DNA of 64,000 nt from JAVVEG01 sp041689205. Its GTDB lineage: Bacteria > Pseudomonadota > Gammaproteobacteria > Pseudomonadales > Pseudohongiellaceae. Made by a program: the position numbers and the translations under genes. Each line of letters opens with the position of its first letter. Positions within the stretch are counted from its first letter, which is position 1. Under the pieces are notes generated by a model that saw only the letters and a list, made by a program, of their open reading frames with translations, searched no databases and had not been told where the DNA came from. Below are positions 34,007 through 42,291 of the stretch, one piece after another. The stretch spans positions 1 to 64,000 of the forward strand of contig JBDNGQ010000116.1 of NCBI GenBank assembly GCA_041689205.1, given 5' to 3'.

Positions 34007-35535
34007 ATCACTTCCTTTTCGATATGGATGATTTCCGGATGCGCTTTGTAGAAATCCAGCGCATAAGCCAGCTCGCCTGATGCTTCAGCGTGCAGAGTCA
34101 TCAATACCTGACCTTGCTCCACAAGATCGCCAACTTTTACATGCAGATCAATACCAGCGGCGGGTGCATTGGGTGCCCCGGCCAGACTTGCAAGGCGGGA
34201 AAGAATACGGTTGTTTATCATGCCAATGACACCAGCTTGAGCTGCAATAACCGGATGCTGATGCAGCGCCACCGGTGGTGATTTCAGGCCACCCTGGGCG
34301 ATACAAATATTATTGAATTTCTGCCAGGCAAGGCCATTATCCAGAGTTTGGCTGGCCAGTTGAAAACCCTGCCCTGGTGCGCATACTCCACCCATTTCAA
34401 GCACCAGTGCGGCCACTGTAAGTGAGCGCTGTCGCAGATCCTCCGGCGCTGCAGGACTCCCCTTCAGAACGGCCAGCACATCCCGGGCTTCCAACGCCGG
34501 TCCAATACCAAACCCCACTGGCTGCGTGCCATCGGTGATCACCGTGTCAACGTGCAGACCAAGCGCTGCGCCAGTATTTACCAGCAACTCTTTCAAACGT
34601 TCTGCAAATTCAGGGTTGCGCACTTTAGCCGTCGGTCCGACCGGTATATCAATAAGCACATGTGTCGCCCCGGCGGCAATTTTCTTGGATAAAATAGAAG
34701 CTACCAACTGCCCCTCGCTGTCCAGATCCAGAGCCCGCTCCACGCGGATAATGATGTCATCGGTGGGGCTTAATGCCATCGAACCACCCCAGGCAAGACA
34801 GGCACCCTGCTCCCGCACAACCCGGTGCATAGTCTCCAGGGTCAGAGTGACATTGGTCAGGGTTTCCATGGTATCTGCGGTACCTGCCGGTGACGTAATA
34901 GCACGCGATGATGTTTTCGGCATCAACAGTCCGTTCGCTGCAACAATAGCGACCACAATCGGCGTGGTGCGGTTTCCCGGCAGGCCACCGACACAATGCT
35001 TATCGAGCACCTGCACATCCTCACCCCAGTTAAAGCGCCGCCCTGCTTCTACCATCGCACGGGTAATTGCGATGATTTCCTGCAGATTAAGATTACTGGC
35101 AGCACAGGCGGTCACATAGGCAGAGAGCTGAATATCGGAGTAATGATCAAGGCTGATGTCTGAAATAATATGACGGGCACCTTCAAGGGTGAACGGTCGA
35201 CCATAGAGTTTGCCTCGCACATGGCTCATTGATTCGACCGGCGGGGCATGTTTGAAAGTGGCCTTGTCACCCTCTTCGGCCCCGAGCAGCCGCCAGGCGA
35301 TATCGCTGAGTGCAGCCTTCTGATGACTGAGGAATTCGCCGGTGACAATATTCAAAGTGGCGATGATACTGCTTTCGCCGGAACTTACCGTGACCCTGCC
35401 CTGGGCATCAAATCCTTCTGCCCGGCAAACATGACAGTCCTTACGCATATAGACCACAGGTTCCTGATGCGTATCGATACCGGCACGCGTCAGGAATAGG
35501 AAACTCTCGCTTATTTCTTCTTCCTGAACTGTCAT
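34003..35535 (-). CDS. AMP-phosphorylase-type nucleoside-phosphate phosphorylase (annotated family: type 2 thymidine phosphorylase)
   Basis: 510 aa. An extra N-terminal beta domain of about 90 residues precedes the DeoA-like alpha and alpha/beta domains, as in archaeal AMP phosphorylase. The phosphate loop reads DKHCVGGLPGNRTTP, and the nucleobase/phosphate region SSRAITSPAGTADTME. These match AMP phosphorylase (GVPGNKTT, TSSRAITSPAGTADTME), not pyrimidine phosphorylases (GVGDKTS, SGRGLGHTGGTLDKLE). Expected reaction: AMP plus phosphate to ribose 1,5-bisphosphate plus adenine. One position is Cys (DKHCVGG) where archaeal enzymes have Ser. First gene of a coupled pair with the Prs homologue. 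No ribose-1,5-bisphosphate isomerase or RuBisCO gene is in the window. Confidence 0.85.
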   Translation of the reverse strand: MTVQEEEISESFLFLTRAGIDTHQEPVVYMRKDCHVCRAEGFDAQGRVTVSSGESSIIATLNIVTGEFLSHQKAALSDIAWRLLGAEEGDKATFKHAPPVESMSHVRGKLYGRPFTLEGARHIISDISLDHYSDIQLSAYVTACAASNLNLQEIIAITRAMVEAGRRFNWGEDVQVLDKHCVGGLPGNRTTPIVVAIVAANGLLMPKTSSRAITSPAGTADTMETLTNVTLTLETMHRVVREQGACLAWGGSMALSPTDDIIIRVERALDLDSEGQLVASILSKKIAAGATHVLIDIPVGPTAKVRNPEFAERLKELLVNTGAALGLHVDTVITDGTQPVGFGIGPALEARDVLAVLKGSPAAPEDLRQRSLTVAALVLEMGGVCAPGQGFQLASQTLDNGLAWQKFNNICIAQGGLKSPPVALHQHPVIAAQAGVIGMINNRILSRLASLAGAPNAPAAGIDLHVKVGDLVEQGQVLMTLHAEASGELAYALDFYKAHPEIIHIEKEVI

Positions 35536-35547
35536 CTTTACAACAAC

Positions 35548-36045
35548 TTAATGGGTATATTTGCGCCAGGTCAGCGTTCCAGTAGTGCGACCACTGGCAT
35601 CTTTTATGGACAATTTTAGGAAACCGTCAGCAAACTCGAAATGTCGAACATTATCTTCCCCGACCCAGCCGCCACGGGTAGGCGAGCCTTCAACTTTATG
35701 GATGACGATATTATTGTCGAGATCATAGTGAACGCTGCCCCAGTAGGCGAAACCACCACTGACATTTTGCGTGGCCGCGGCAGCTCGTGCGGGCAGATCT
35801 TTGGGCATGCCCTGGGCGGACATATTATCGTGTTCGTCATACATGATGCGGCCGATGTAATTCATATCCACCTCACCACCTTCGGCCGGAAAAGTGACAT
35901 AACTGACCAACTCATAATGTCCGATAAACTGCTGTTTCACCGCCTCCAGACGATCGTCTGCGGCAATAGCGCGTTTGTCACTGCTCCACAAGCCCACTCC
36001 AGCAGCCATTATCAGTACAACTGTCATTATTCCTAATCGACGCAT
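35548..36045 (-). CDS. Exported lipocalin-like protein
   Basis: 165 aa. Signal peptide MRRLGIMTVVLIMAAGVG..., likely cleaved after AIAA. The mature protein (QFIGHYELVSYVTFPAEGGEVDMNYIGRIMYDEHDNMSAQ ending GTLTWRKYTH) has the opening GxYEL-V and alternating strands of the lipocalin_5 type. Probably binds a small ligand in the periplasm; ligand unknown. It sits 12 bp upstream of the phosphorylase gene on the same strand, so it could lead that transcript, although its function does not obviously relate. Divergent from tesB, 174 bp between starts. Confidence 0.75.
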   Translation of the reverse strand: MRRLGIMTVVLIMAAGVGLWSSDKRAIAADDRLEAVKQQFIGHYELVSYVTFPAEGGEVDMNYIGRIMYDEHDNMSAQGMPKDLPARAAAATQNVSGGFAYWGSVHYDLDNNIVIHKVEGSPTRGGWVGEDNVRHFEFADGFLKLSIKDASGRTTGTLTWRKYTH

Positions 36046-36219
36046 GGATTTTCTCCTCGGTTTTTTGTTATTCAGTCTGCTCAGATTGATCTGATAATAC
36101 TCGCGGCACTCGCCCAGGTAAAGCCGCCACGTCAGGCAATATTACTGCGGCGGAATGCTGATGCGATTACTGCTACACTTGCGTCAATATCAACAACTGG
36201 ACTGCTACAGATCACCTCT

Positions 36220-37080
36220 ATGAACGAACAACTGGACCAGCTTTTTCAGCATCTCGAACTGGAGAAACTCGAAGAGAATCTCTACCGTACCATTCACAAG
36301 AATGAAGGATGGAAGCGGGTTTACGGAGGTCAGGTGCTGGCTCAGGCCTTATTAAGCGCTACTCACACCATCCCGGAAGATCGCCATCCACATTCACTGC
36401 ACGCCTATTTTTTGCGACCTGGCGACATGGACCAGCCAATCCTCTTTCAGGTTGACCGGATCCGCGATGGCCAGAGCTTCACCACCCGGCGGGTTGTAGC
36501 CATTCAACATGGCAAGGCAATCTTGAATATGGCGGCCTCCTTCCAGGTGATGGAAACTGGCCTGAACCATCAGAGCGAGATGCCGGATGTGCCTGCGCCT
36601 GAGGACTGCCTGAATCGGCAGCAGATGGCCGAAAAATTCAAGGACTCAATGTCTGCAGAAATGTTTGAACGCGCCGGTCGCCCCTTCGCGATTGACCTGC
36701 GCCATGTCGAACCGGAAAACGTTTTCCGTCCGGAACCCAGGCCTGCGCAACGCAGCGTCTGGTTCAGGGTAAACTCTGAACTGCCGGCCGACTATCATTT
36801 CAACTCTCATCTGCTGGCCTATGCATCAGACATGACCCTGTTGCAGACCTGCCTGCGCCCGCATGGTCAAAGTCTGTTCGATCCAAAACTGCAAATTGCC
36901 AGCCTGGATCATGCCATGTGGTTTCATCGGCCTTTCAGTATCGATCAATGGCTGTTGTATGTGCAGGATAGCCCTTCAGCGTCGCAAGGCCGTGGCTTTA
37001 ACCGTGGCAATATTTATACCCGGCAGGGAGAGTTGGTGGTTTCTGTCGCGCAGGAAGGTCTGATTCGAGTCCATGAATAA
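36220..37080 (+). CDS. tesB: Acyl-CoA thioesterase II
   Basis: 286 aa, the E. coli TesB length. Double hot-dog fold hydrolysing medium- and long-chain acyl-CoA to free fatty acid and CoA. Conserved segments: GWKRVYGGQVLAQALLSA, DGQSFTTRRV, catalytic Asp in LLAYASDMTLL, Thr/His region SLDHAMWFHRPF, and the Gln of VAQEGLIR near the C-terminus. Cytosolic. Convergent with lepB, 23 bp between the stops. Confidence 0.95.
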   Translation: MNEQLDQLFQHLELEKLEENLYRTIHKNEGWKRVYGGQVLAQALLSATHTIPEDRHPHSLHAYFLRPGDMDQPILFQVDRIRDGQSFTTRRVVAIQHGKAILNMAASFQVMETGLNHQSEMPDVPAPEDCLNRQQMAEKFKDSMSAEMFERAGRPFAIDLRHVEPENVFRPEPRPAQRSVWFRVNSELPADYHFNSHLLAYASDMTLLQTCLRPHGQSLFDPKLQIASLDHAMWFHRPFSIDQWLLYVQDSPSASQGRGFNRGNIYTRQGELVVSVAQEGLIRVHE

Positions 37081-37103
37081 GTACATCGCCCGGAGCATTG
37101 AAC

Positions 37104-37757
37104 CTATAAGGTCTTAAAGAAACGATCAGCGCGCGGGCGAAAATAGTTCTCATAATCCAGCGATAAAACCACACTGCGGGAACGGCCGATTACTTCATCC
37201 CGTGGCACAAAGCCGATGTAGCGGGAATCGGCGCTGTTATCACGGTTATCACCAAGCACAAAGTAGTAATCCTGAGGGACTGTCAAAGGCGCAAAAGAAG
37301 ACACCCGGCTTCCTGGTCGGGTTCGCACTGTATATTGCTGCCCCGACAGCTGCTCAACAGCATCCACTGTTGAAGCAATTTGATCACCGCCAAGGCTTTG
37401 ATAGGACAATTGCTGCCCGTTAATACTCAGCACATTGTTGTTCATGCTGACGACATCTCCTGGCACACCGATCACCCGTTTAACCAGACGCAGATCAGAC
37501 ACTTCCGAATCAAAAATAATGATATCGCCGCTTAACGGATCGCCGCGTTTAAACAGGGAAACATGGGTAAAGGGTATCCGTAAATCATAGGCCAGTTTGT
37601 TCACCAGAATCCGATCACCTTCGATGATAGTCGGGTTCATGGAGCCCGTCGGCACATCATTCCAATCGGCGATAGCACTGCGGAATAATGCCATCAGCAC
37701 CAGGAACAGTAATAAGGACTTATAGTTCTGCCATGTCTCGTTTAACCAGCGTTGCAT
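37104..37757 (-). CDS. lepB: Signal peptidase I
   Basis: 217 aa with a single N-terminal helix (~14-30), shorter than the two-helix E. coli LepB (324 aa). Catalytic dyad S39 in PTGSMNPTI and K93 in RLVKRVIGVPGD; box E GDNRDNSADSRYIGFVP is intact. Cleaves signal peptides on the periplasmic face. The gene is not next to lepA, rnc or era, the usual locus, so it may be a second copy. Convergent with tesB. Confidence 0.92.
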   Translation of the reverse strand: MQRWLNETWQNYKSLLLFLVLMALFRSAIADWNDVPTGSMNPTIIEGDRILVNKLAYDLRIPFTHVSLFKRGDPLSGDIIIFDSEVSDLRLVKRVIGVPGDVVSMNNNVLSINGQQLSYQSLGGDQIASTVDAVEQLSGQQYTVRTRPGSRVSSFAPLTVPQDYYFVLGDNRDNSADSRYIGFVPRDEVIGRSRSVVLSLDYENYFRPRADRFFKTL

Positions 37758-37841
37758 ATTAATTGCCTCAAAATTTTTGGGGATCCGGTGAGAAATAAAC
37801 TGTTCCGATTCTGATCTGTGCTCTGACAGATTGCACGCTTG

Positions 37842-38336
37842 CTATGACACCAGCCATTTCTGCCAGAACACCGCATCACCCATCTGCGGGTCCAGCGAAT
37901 AAGGACTGAAGCCAAATTTCTGATAGGCATTGCCTGCGGTTTTATTGCCCTGAAGAATCTCGAGGGTCAATTTACAACAGCCCTTTTCGATCGCCAGTGC
38001 CTCTATCCTATCCAGCATAAGCTGACTGATACCATGCCCACGCCAGGGCTTGTCCACCACCACATCATGAATATTAATCAACGGTCTGGCGGCGAAAGTT
38101 GAAAACGCTTCAAAACAATTAATCAAGCCGACAGCTACATCGTCAACATAAGCAATAACTGTGAATGCATAAGGCCTTTTTGCGAGTTCCGAAACCAGAA
38201 TTGCAGTCACCGATGCAGGCAGGCTTTTACCTCCGCCCATGGGATCAAGTGCATAAGCATTTAGCAGTCTGACGATATCCGCGGCATGACGAGGATTGTG
38301 GTAGTCGGCAGTGACTGTCTCAACTCCGGGTTTCAC
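37842..38336 (-). CDS. GNAT-family N-acetyltransferase, GTG start
   Basis: 164 aa. The GTG at 38336 has AAGG six bases upstream. GNAT motif A appears as VVDKPWRGHGISQLMLDRIEALA, with the acetyl-CoA pyrophosphate loop RGHGIS; the N-terminal IVRLLNAYALDP and VGLINCFEAFS strands fit the fold. C-terminal YQKFGF is the usual motif B end. Substrate unknown. It overlaps the upstream EamA transporter gene by 17 bp, indicating coupled expression. Confidence 0.88.
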   Translation of the reverse strand: MKPGVETVTADYHNPRHAADIVRLLNAYALDPMGGGKSLPASVTAILVSELAKRPYAFTVIAYVDDVAVGLINCFEAFSTFAARPLINIHDVVVDKPWRGHGISQLMLDRIEALAIEKGCCKLTLEILQGNKTAGNAYQKFGFSPYSLDPQMGDAVFWQKWLVS

Positions 38337-39279
38337 TAAAAGCCTTCTTGCTGTTGTTGCGTGCGTACGCCGAACCGCGTTGCAGCAGCGGGTAAACGAA
38401 TACTACCAGCAGCAGCAAAGCCGCTCCGATGTAAAATTGCATATTCAGATCCTGTTGCTCATTAAGCAGAATTATCGCCAGCACAATGGCGTAGACCGGT
38501 TCCAGATTGACTGCCAGTGAAGTGGCGAACGCTGACAAATGGCGCAAAGCCACCAGAGACAGCGCAAAGGGCAGCAAGGTACAAGCAAACGCCAGCACCA
38601 GCAACAGCATCATATCCTGTGTCCCCGGTAGCGCGAACACTGAGTCCAGATCAGTAATAAAGCTTTCGATCACCGGTCCACTTTCCAGCATCACCGCCAG
38701 CACTGCCAGTCCCGCCAGAAACACGCCGCCCGCCCCCATTTCCAAAGCAGTGACACTGAGGGCATCTGAACGGTGCACCAGGCGCTTATTCAGCGCACTG
38801 AAGATGGCAACAAAGAATGCTGACAGTATGCCCACGACTATGCCGATATTCATCGACTCCGGCGTGCCGCCGACCAGCAACAGGATGCCTGGCAGGATCA
38901 GAATACCCAGCAGCAATTCCCGCCAGCTGAAGCGACTGCCGGTAAGCAGGGGTTCAATGAAGGCTAAAAACACCGGCACAGTCGCGATACAGGTAGCCGC
39001 GACCGAGGCGTTGGCAAGTTTGATGGCACCATAGAAGGTCAGCCAATGCAGTGCCACCACCACACCAATTCCCATATAGGCCAGCAACAGTCGCGCCGGC
39101 AATAGGCTCAATCCACGCCAGACCCGTGGCAGCAGAAATAACACCCCGGCAACCATCAGCATCCGCCAAAGTACCAGCGGCAAGGCAGGCATGGTGATCA
39201 GTTTGCCGAGAATTGCAGTGAAACCCCAGAGCAAAACACAGAAATGTATTTGGACCCAGGCTCTGGTGTGGTCTGACAT
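38320..39279 (-). CDS. EamA-family (DMT) transporter
   Basis: 319 aa from the ATG at 39279; a TTG at 39315 is in frame but less likely. Ten predicted helices in two EamA repeats, beginning HFCVLLWGFTAILGKLIT and ending FYIGAALLLLVVFVYPLLQRG. Typical signatures include ASVAATCIATVPVFLAFIEP at the end of repeat 1 and FATSLAVNLEPVYAIVLAIILLNEQ in repeat 2. Probably exports a metabolite or amino acid; substrate cannot be read. Coupled to the GNAT gene. Divergent from pepQ, 57 bp between starts. Confidence 0.9.
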   Translation of the reverse strand: MSDHTRAWVQIHFCVLLWGFTAILGKLITMPALPLVLWRMLMVAGVLFLLPRVWRGLSLLPARLLLAYMGIGVVVALHWLTFYGAIKLANASVAATCIATVPVFLAFIEPLLTGSRFSWRELLLGILILPGILLLVGGTPESMNIGIVVGILSAFFVAIFSALNKRLVHRSDALSVTALEMGAGGVFLAGLAVLAVMLESGPVIESFITDLDSVFALPGTQDMMLLLVLAFACTLLPFALSLVALRHLSAFATSLAVNLEPVYAIVLAIILLNEQQDLNMQFYIGAALLLLVVFVYPLLQRGSAYARNNSKKAFSETRS

Positions 39280-39336
39280 GCCAGGGAACCTTGTGCTATT
39301 GTTTTGCGTCAACAATCATTGAGAACGGTACTATAC

Positions 39337-40665
39337 ATGTCACCTGCTGCTCTATTCAACGCACACATTGATCAGCTGAGCGCCAATTACGAGAAGGCAA
39401 TCCTCGCGACCGGCCTGGGCTGTGACGCGGTTTTACTCCACAGCGGCTCTGAAGCGGATTATTACGCGGACGACCAGGCCATTCCGTTTCGCGCCCATGG
39501 TCATTTCTTGCACTGGCTGCCAGTTAACCGTCCCGAGCAGATGGTGTTGTTTGTACCGGGTGAAAAACCATTCTATTTCCAGGTAGTGCCTCAGGACTTC
39601 TGGTACGAACAAACTATTGCAATGGACGACTGGTGGGCAGACAGCTTCCAGGTGCAGACTTTCGAGCAGGCCTCTGCAGTCAAGTCGCTGCTTGCCACCA
39701 GGGGTCGTATTGCCTTTCTGGGGCAGCATACTGCCTTTGCCCGCGCCGTCGGCATTGATCCCTCGCTGCATAATCCGCCTTCTCTGCTGCATTGGCTCGA
39801 CTACCAGCGAGCGTACAAGACGCCCTATGAAGTTGAACAGCTCAAAGCTGCAAACCGGCTGGCGCTGACCGGTCATACCGCCGCGCAACAGGCTTTTGAA
39901 GATGACGGCAATGAATACGATATTCATCAGGCCTTCCTGCTTGCCTGTAATATCCTGGAAACAGAATCGCCTTATACCAATATCGTGGCTTTGAATGAAA
40001 AGGCCGCGATTCTGCACTACCAGAATAAGCGCCGCTCAGCCGCAGCAGCAAACGGCAGCAATCAGGTATTGCTGATCGATGCCGGCTGCCGGATCAATAA
40101 TTACTGCTCCGATATCACTCGTACTCATACCCAGGCGCATACACCACAGATATTCCGATCGCTGGTGACTGCGATGGAAGTGCTGCAACAGGAATTGATT
40201 GAGCAGATCATTGTCGGCAGGCCTTATCTCGATCTGCATGTGGCGGCACATGAAGGCATCTGCGAAATTCTGATGCAGCATGAAATAATCCGCGGCTCGT
40301 ACGATGAACTGATGAATGAGGCCATCAGTGCAATATTTTTACCGCATGGTCTCGGGCATCTGTTGGGTATTCAGGTCCACGATGTCGGTGGCCGGCAATG
40401 CAATCGACACGGTGATTTATTGCCGCCTCCTGCCGAATACCCGGCATTGCGTAATACCCGCACCATCGAACCGGGTCAGGTGTTTACTATTGAGCCGGGG
40501 CTTTATTTTATTCCGAGCCTGCTTAATAAAGAACGCAGCTCGGCTCGAGGTAAATTAATCAACTGGCAGCTGATTGAGCAACTGATTCCGCTGGGCGGAA
40601 TTCGGATTGAAGATAATGTGCTGGTCACTGCGCGCGGCGCTCAGAACCTTACCCGCACGGGATGA
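39337..40665 (+). CDS. pepQ: Xaa-Pro dipeptidase
   Basis: 442 aa from the ATG at 39337, equal to E. coli PepQ (443); the frame extends to a TTG at 39304. Creatinase-like N-domain and pita-bread C-domain. Metal ligands: IDAGCRINNYCSDITRT (two Asp), HGLGHLLGIQVHDVGG (His), FTIEPGLYF (Glu) and GGIRIEDNVLV (Glu). Releases amino acids from Xaa-Pro dipeptides; family members also hydrolyse organophosphates. In many gammaproteobacteria pepQ sits beside fadBA; here it sits between a transporter and a toxin-antitoxin module. Confidence 0.94.
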   Translation: MSPAALFNAHIDQLSANYEKAILATGLGCDAVLLHSGSEADYYADDQAIPFRAHGHFLHWLPVNRPEQMVLFVPGEKPFYFQVVPQDFWYEQTIAMDDWWADSFQVQTFEQASAVKSLLATRGRIAFLGQHTAFARAVGIDPSLHNPPSLLHWLDYQRAYKTPYEVEQLKAANRLALTGHTAAQQAFEDDGNEYDIHQAFLLACNILETESPYTNIVALNEKAAILHYQNKRRSAAAANGSNQVLLIDAGCRINNYCSDITRTHTQAHTPQIFRSLVTAMEVLQQELIEQIIVGRPYLDLHVAAHEGICEILMQHEIIRGSYDELMNEAISAIFLPHGLGHLLGIQVHDVGGRQCNRHGDLLPPPAEYPALRNTRTIEPGQVFTIEPGLYFIPSLLNKERSSARGKLINWQLIEQLIPLGGIRIEDNVLVTARGAQNLTRTG

Positions 40666-40680
40666 GGCTTGTGTGCCTGG

Positions 40681-41943
40681 TTATGGGGTCAGCAACTTAA
40701 TCAGGATGGCGTGATTTCGGCGCGCCACGTTGATTATTTTGCTGATAAGCAGCATCGCATCCGGATAAGTTTCTGCTTCCAGAATTTCAGCCTCCTGCTG
40801 TAAAGCAGCAAGGGCTTCATTCAAAAAGCGTATTAATGATTTTGATTGTCGCTGCAGATTAACGCCCGTGCTGCTTTCAAATTCGTGCAGAGCCGTTTTA
40901 TTAAGCCTGCCAATATCAGTTGCAGGCCCGAAAGGCATCGCAAAATGCTGGTTCAGTTCATCGTAAACCGCTGTGCTGACCAGATCGTAGGCGGGTGCCA
41001 GAGCGATCATCCTGCCATGGTGTAAGAATGAAAAATTCTTCCCATGCGCATCGTTATTACCGATCAACAGGTTGAACAACAGCCGGCGAATTAATTCATT
41101 CTGATGGATAGCCGATGGTTTTGTGTAACGTCTGACAGCCTCGAATAGAGCCCGATAATCAGGTCCCCCGTCATGGGTATATTTCTGAGCGGACGGAATT
41201 TTTTCGATCTGACACAGATCTTCCTGATGAATTCTTTTGATACCCTGCGCAGTTTTCTGCCGGTCATATCGTTCTATTACAAAGCAATCCAGTTCCTCTC
41301 CGTCAGCATTTACAAACGGAATCAATTGTACACAAGGCGTGTTCAGACCAACTCGTTTCGCTGCTTTCATGCACAGGTATTCGTTTTCTACGAGGGATTT
41401 AAAACGCAGCGAAGGTGGTTTTACGATATGGGTAGAAATGCTTGCTACTGGCAAGTACAGTTCTTTCTCAAACATCAGCAGCGGAATCTTGTGCTGCGCG
41501 CCAGCCAGACTGAGTCGTAATCCATGTCGCGTCTCTGCAAGGAAAGGTGTCAGCTCAATTTGTTTGAGGACTTGCCCTAATTGGCGCTTTGTAAGCGCTT
41601 GTGCAAACTCAGCAACATGCTGAAAAGAAACGTCCTCAGTCCCCGTAACAGAAAGTGCCCCTGCAATGTCACCACCGAGCACTTCAAGCAGGCGCGAATA
41701 ATTGTTTTCAGCCGTTTTAAGACGCTCCGCCAACAATGTGCGGATAGCTCCTTCAGGCAGCAGATTCTCAAAAAAAGGGAACACTATGGCGTCAACATAT
41801 ACTTCCGGGCTGACGGGCATGCACACGGATACCGGCTGAAGATCGGCCGCGATATAAGAGTCAAGGTAACGAAATGAAAAACGCTCATTGTCGATCGACA
41901 GTTCACCGCAGGGATGACCAAAAAAACGCACCAGGTGTTTCAC
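40681..41943 (-). CDS. hipA: HipA-family serine/threonine kinase toxin, GTG start
   Basis: 420 aa; the GTG at 41943 has AAGGGAG eight bases upstream. The N-terminal HipA_N domain (~5-105) and the kinase-like HipA_C domain are present. P-loop-like LSLAGAQHK (144-152) includes Ser145, the position autophosphorylated in E. coli HipA (Ser150). Catalytic GNNDAHGKN (295-303) with D298, and metal-binding AYDLVST with D320. E. coli HipA phosphorylates glutamyl-tRNA synthetase and causes dormancy; the target here is unknown. It lies 12 bp downstream of hipB, antitoxin first. Confidence 0.93.
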   Translation of the reverse strand: MKHLVRFFGHPCGELSIDNERFSFRYLDSYIAADLQPVSVCMPVSPEVYVDAIVFPFFENLLPEGAIRTLLAERLKTAENNYSRLLEVLGGDIAGALSVTGTEDVSFQHVAEFAQALTKRQLGQVLKQIELTPFLAETRHGLRLSLAGAQHKIPLLMFEKELYLPVASISTHIVKPPSLRFKSLVENEYLCMKAAKRVGLNTPCVQLIPFVNADGEELDCFVIERYDRQKTAQGIKRIHQEDLCQIEKIPSAQKYTHDGGPDYRALFEAVRRYTKPSAIHQNELIRRLLFNLLIGNNDAHGKNFSFLHHGRMIALAPAYDLVSTAVYDELNQHFAMPFGPATDIGRLNKTALHEFESSTGVNLQRQSKSLIRFLNEALAALQQEAEILEAETYPDAMLLISKIINVARRNHAILIKLLTP

Positions 41944-41955
41944 ACAGCAGCTCCC

Positions 41956-42177
41956 TTACCGAGACTCAGATTCTGCAACGGACGGCTCAAGTCGAATATC
42001 AATACCGAGCGAATCCAGTACTCTGAGCACCAAACCAATACGAGCAGATTCCTTGCCATTCTCAATTTCACTGAGTGTACGCACACTGACACCCGCAACG
42101 CTGGCAAGTTCATCCTGGCGCAGGTCCAGGGCTTTTCTGGTTTGGCGTATAAGCTGTCCTATTGCAGCGGAATTCAT
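41956..42177 (-). CDS. hipB: HipB-like XRE-family antitoxin and repressor
   Basis: 73 aa. A helix-turn-helix of the XRE/Cro type covers most of the protein: IGQLIRQTRKALDLRQDELASVAGVSVRTLSEIENGKESARIGLVLRVLDSLG in blocks, the recognition helix being around VSVRTLSEIEN. A short acidic tail (EPSVAESESR) resembles the disordered C-terminus of HipB. It should neutralise HipA and, with it, repress the operon through the three palindromes just upstream. No strong Shine-Dalgarno, consistent with low basal expression. Confidence 0.92.
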   Translation of the reverse strand: MNSAAIGQLIRQTRKALDLRQDELASVAGVSVRTLSEIENGKESARIGLVLRVLDSLGIDIRLEPSVAESESR

Positions 42178-42193
42178 GAGGGACTCACTAGAT

Positions 42194-42211
42194 TATGCAC
42201 GAACGCGCATA
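42194..42211. promoter_or_regulatory. hipBA operator 1
   Basis: TATGCACGAACGCGCATA, an imperfect palindrome with TATGC/GCATA ends, centred 26 bp upstream of the hipB start. Likely HipB site closest to the gene. Confidence 0.7.
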
Positions 42212-42243
42212 CTAGTTTCCAGCTGGGGGAAATGTCAAGCGTA

Positions 42244-42261
42244 TATGCACGAGCGCGCATA
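42244..42261. promoter_or_regulatory. hipBA operator 2
   Basis: TATGCACGAGCGCGCATA, differing from operator 1 at one base and placed exactly 50 bp from it. A small hairpin sequence CGCTA-AAAA-TAGCG (42264-42277) follows directly. Confidence 0.7.
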
Positions 42262-42291
42262 AACGCTAAAAATAGCGCGAAAAAAATTCTT

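Noticed and set aside
34526..35119. 197-codon plus-strand ORF inside the phosphorylase gene
   Set aside because: Ser/Arg/Thr-rich antisense shadow of a conserved protein; no ribosome site.
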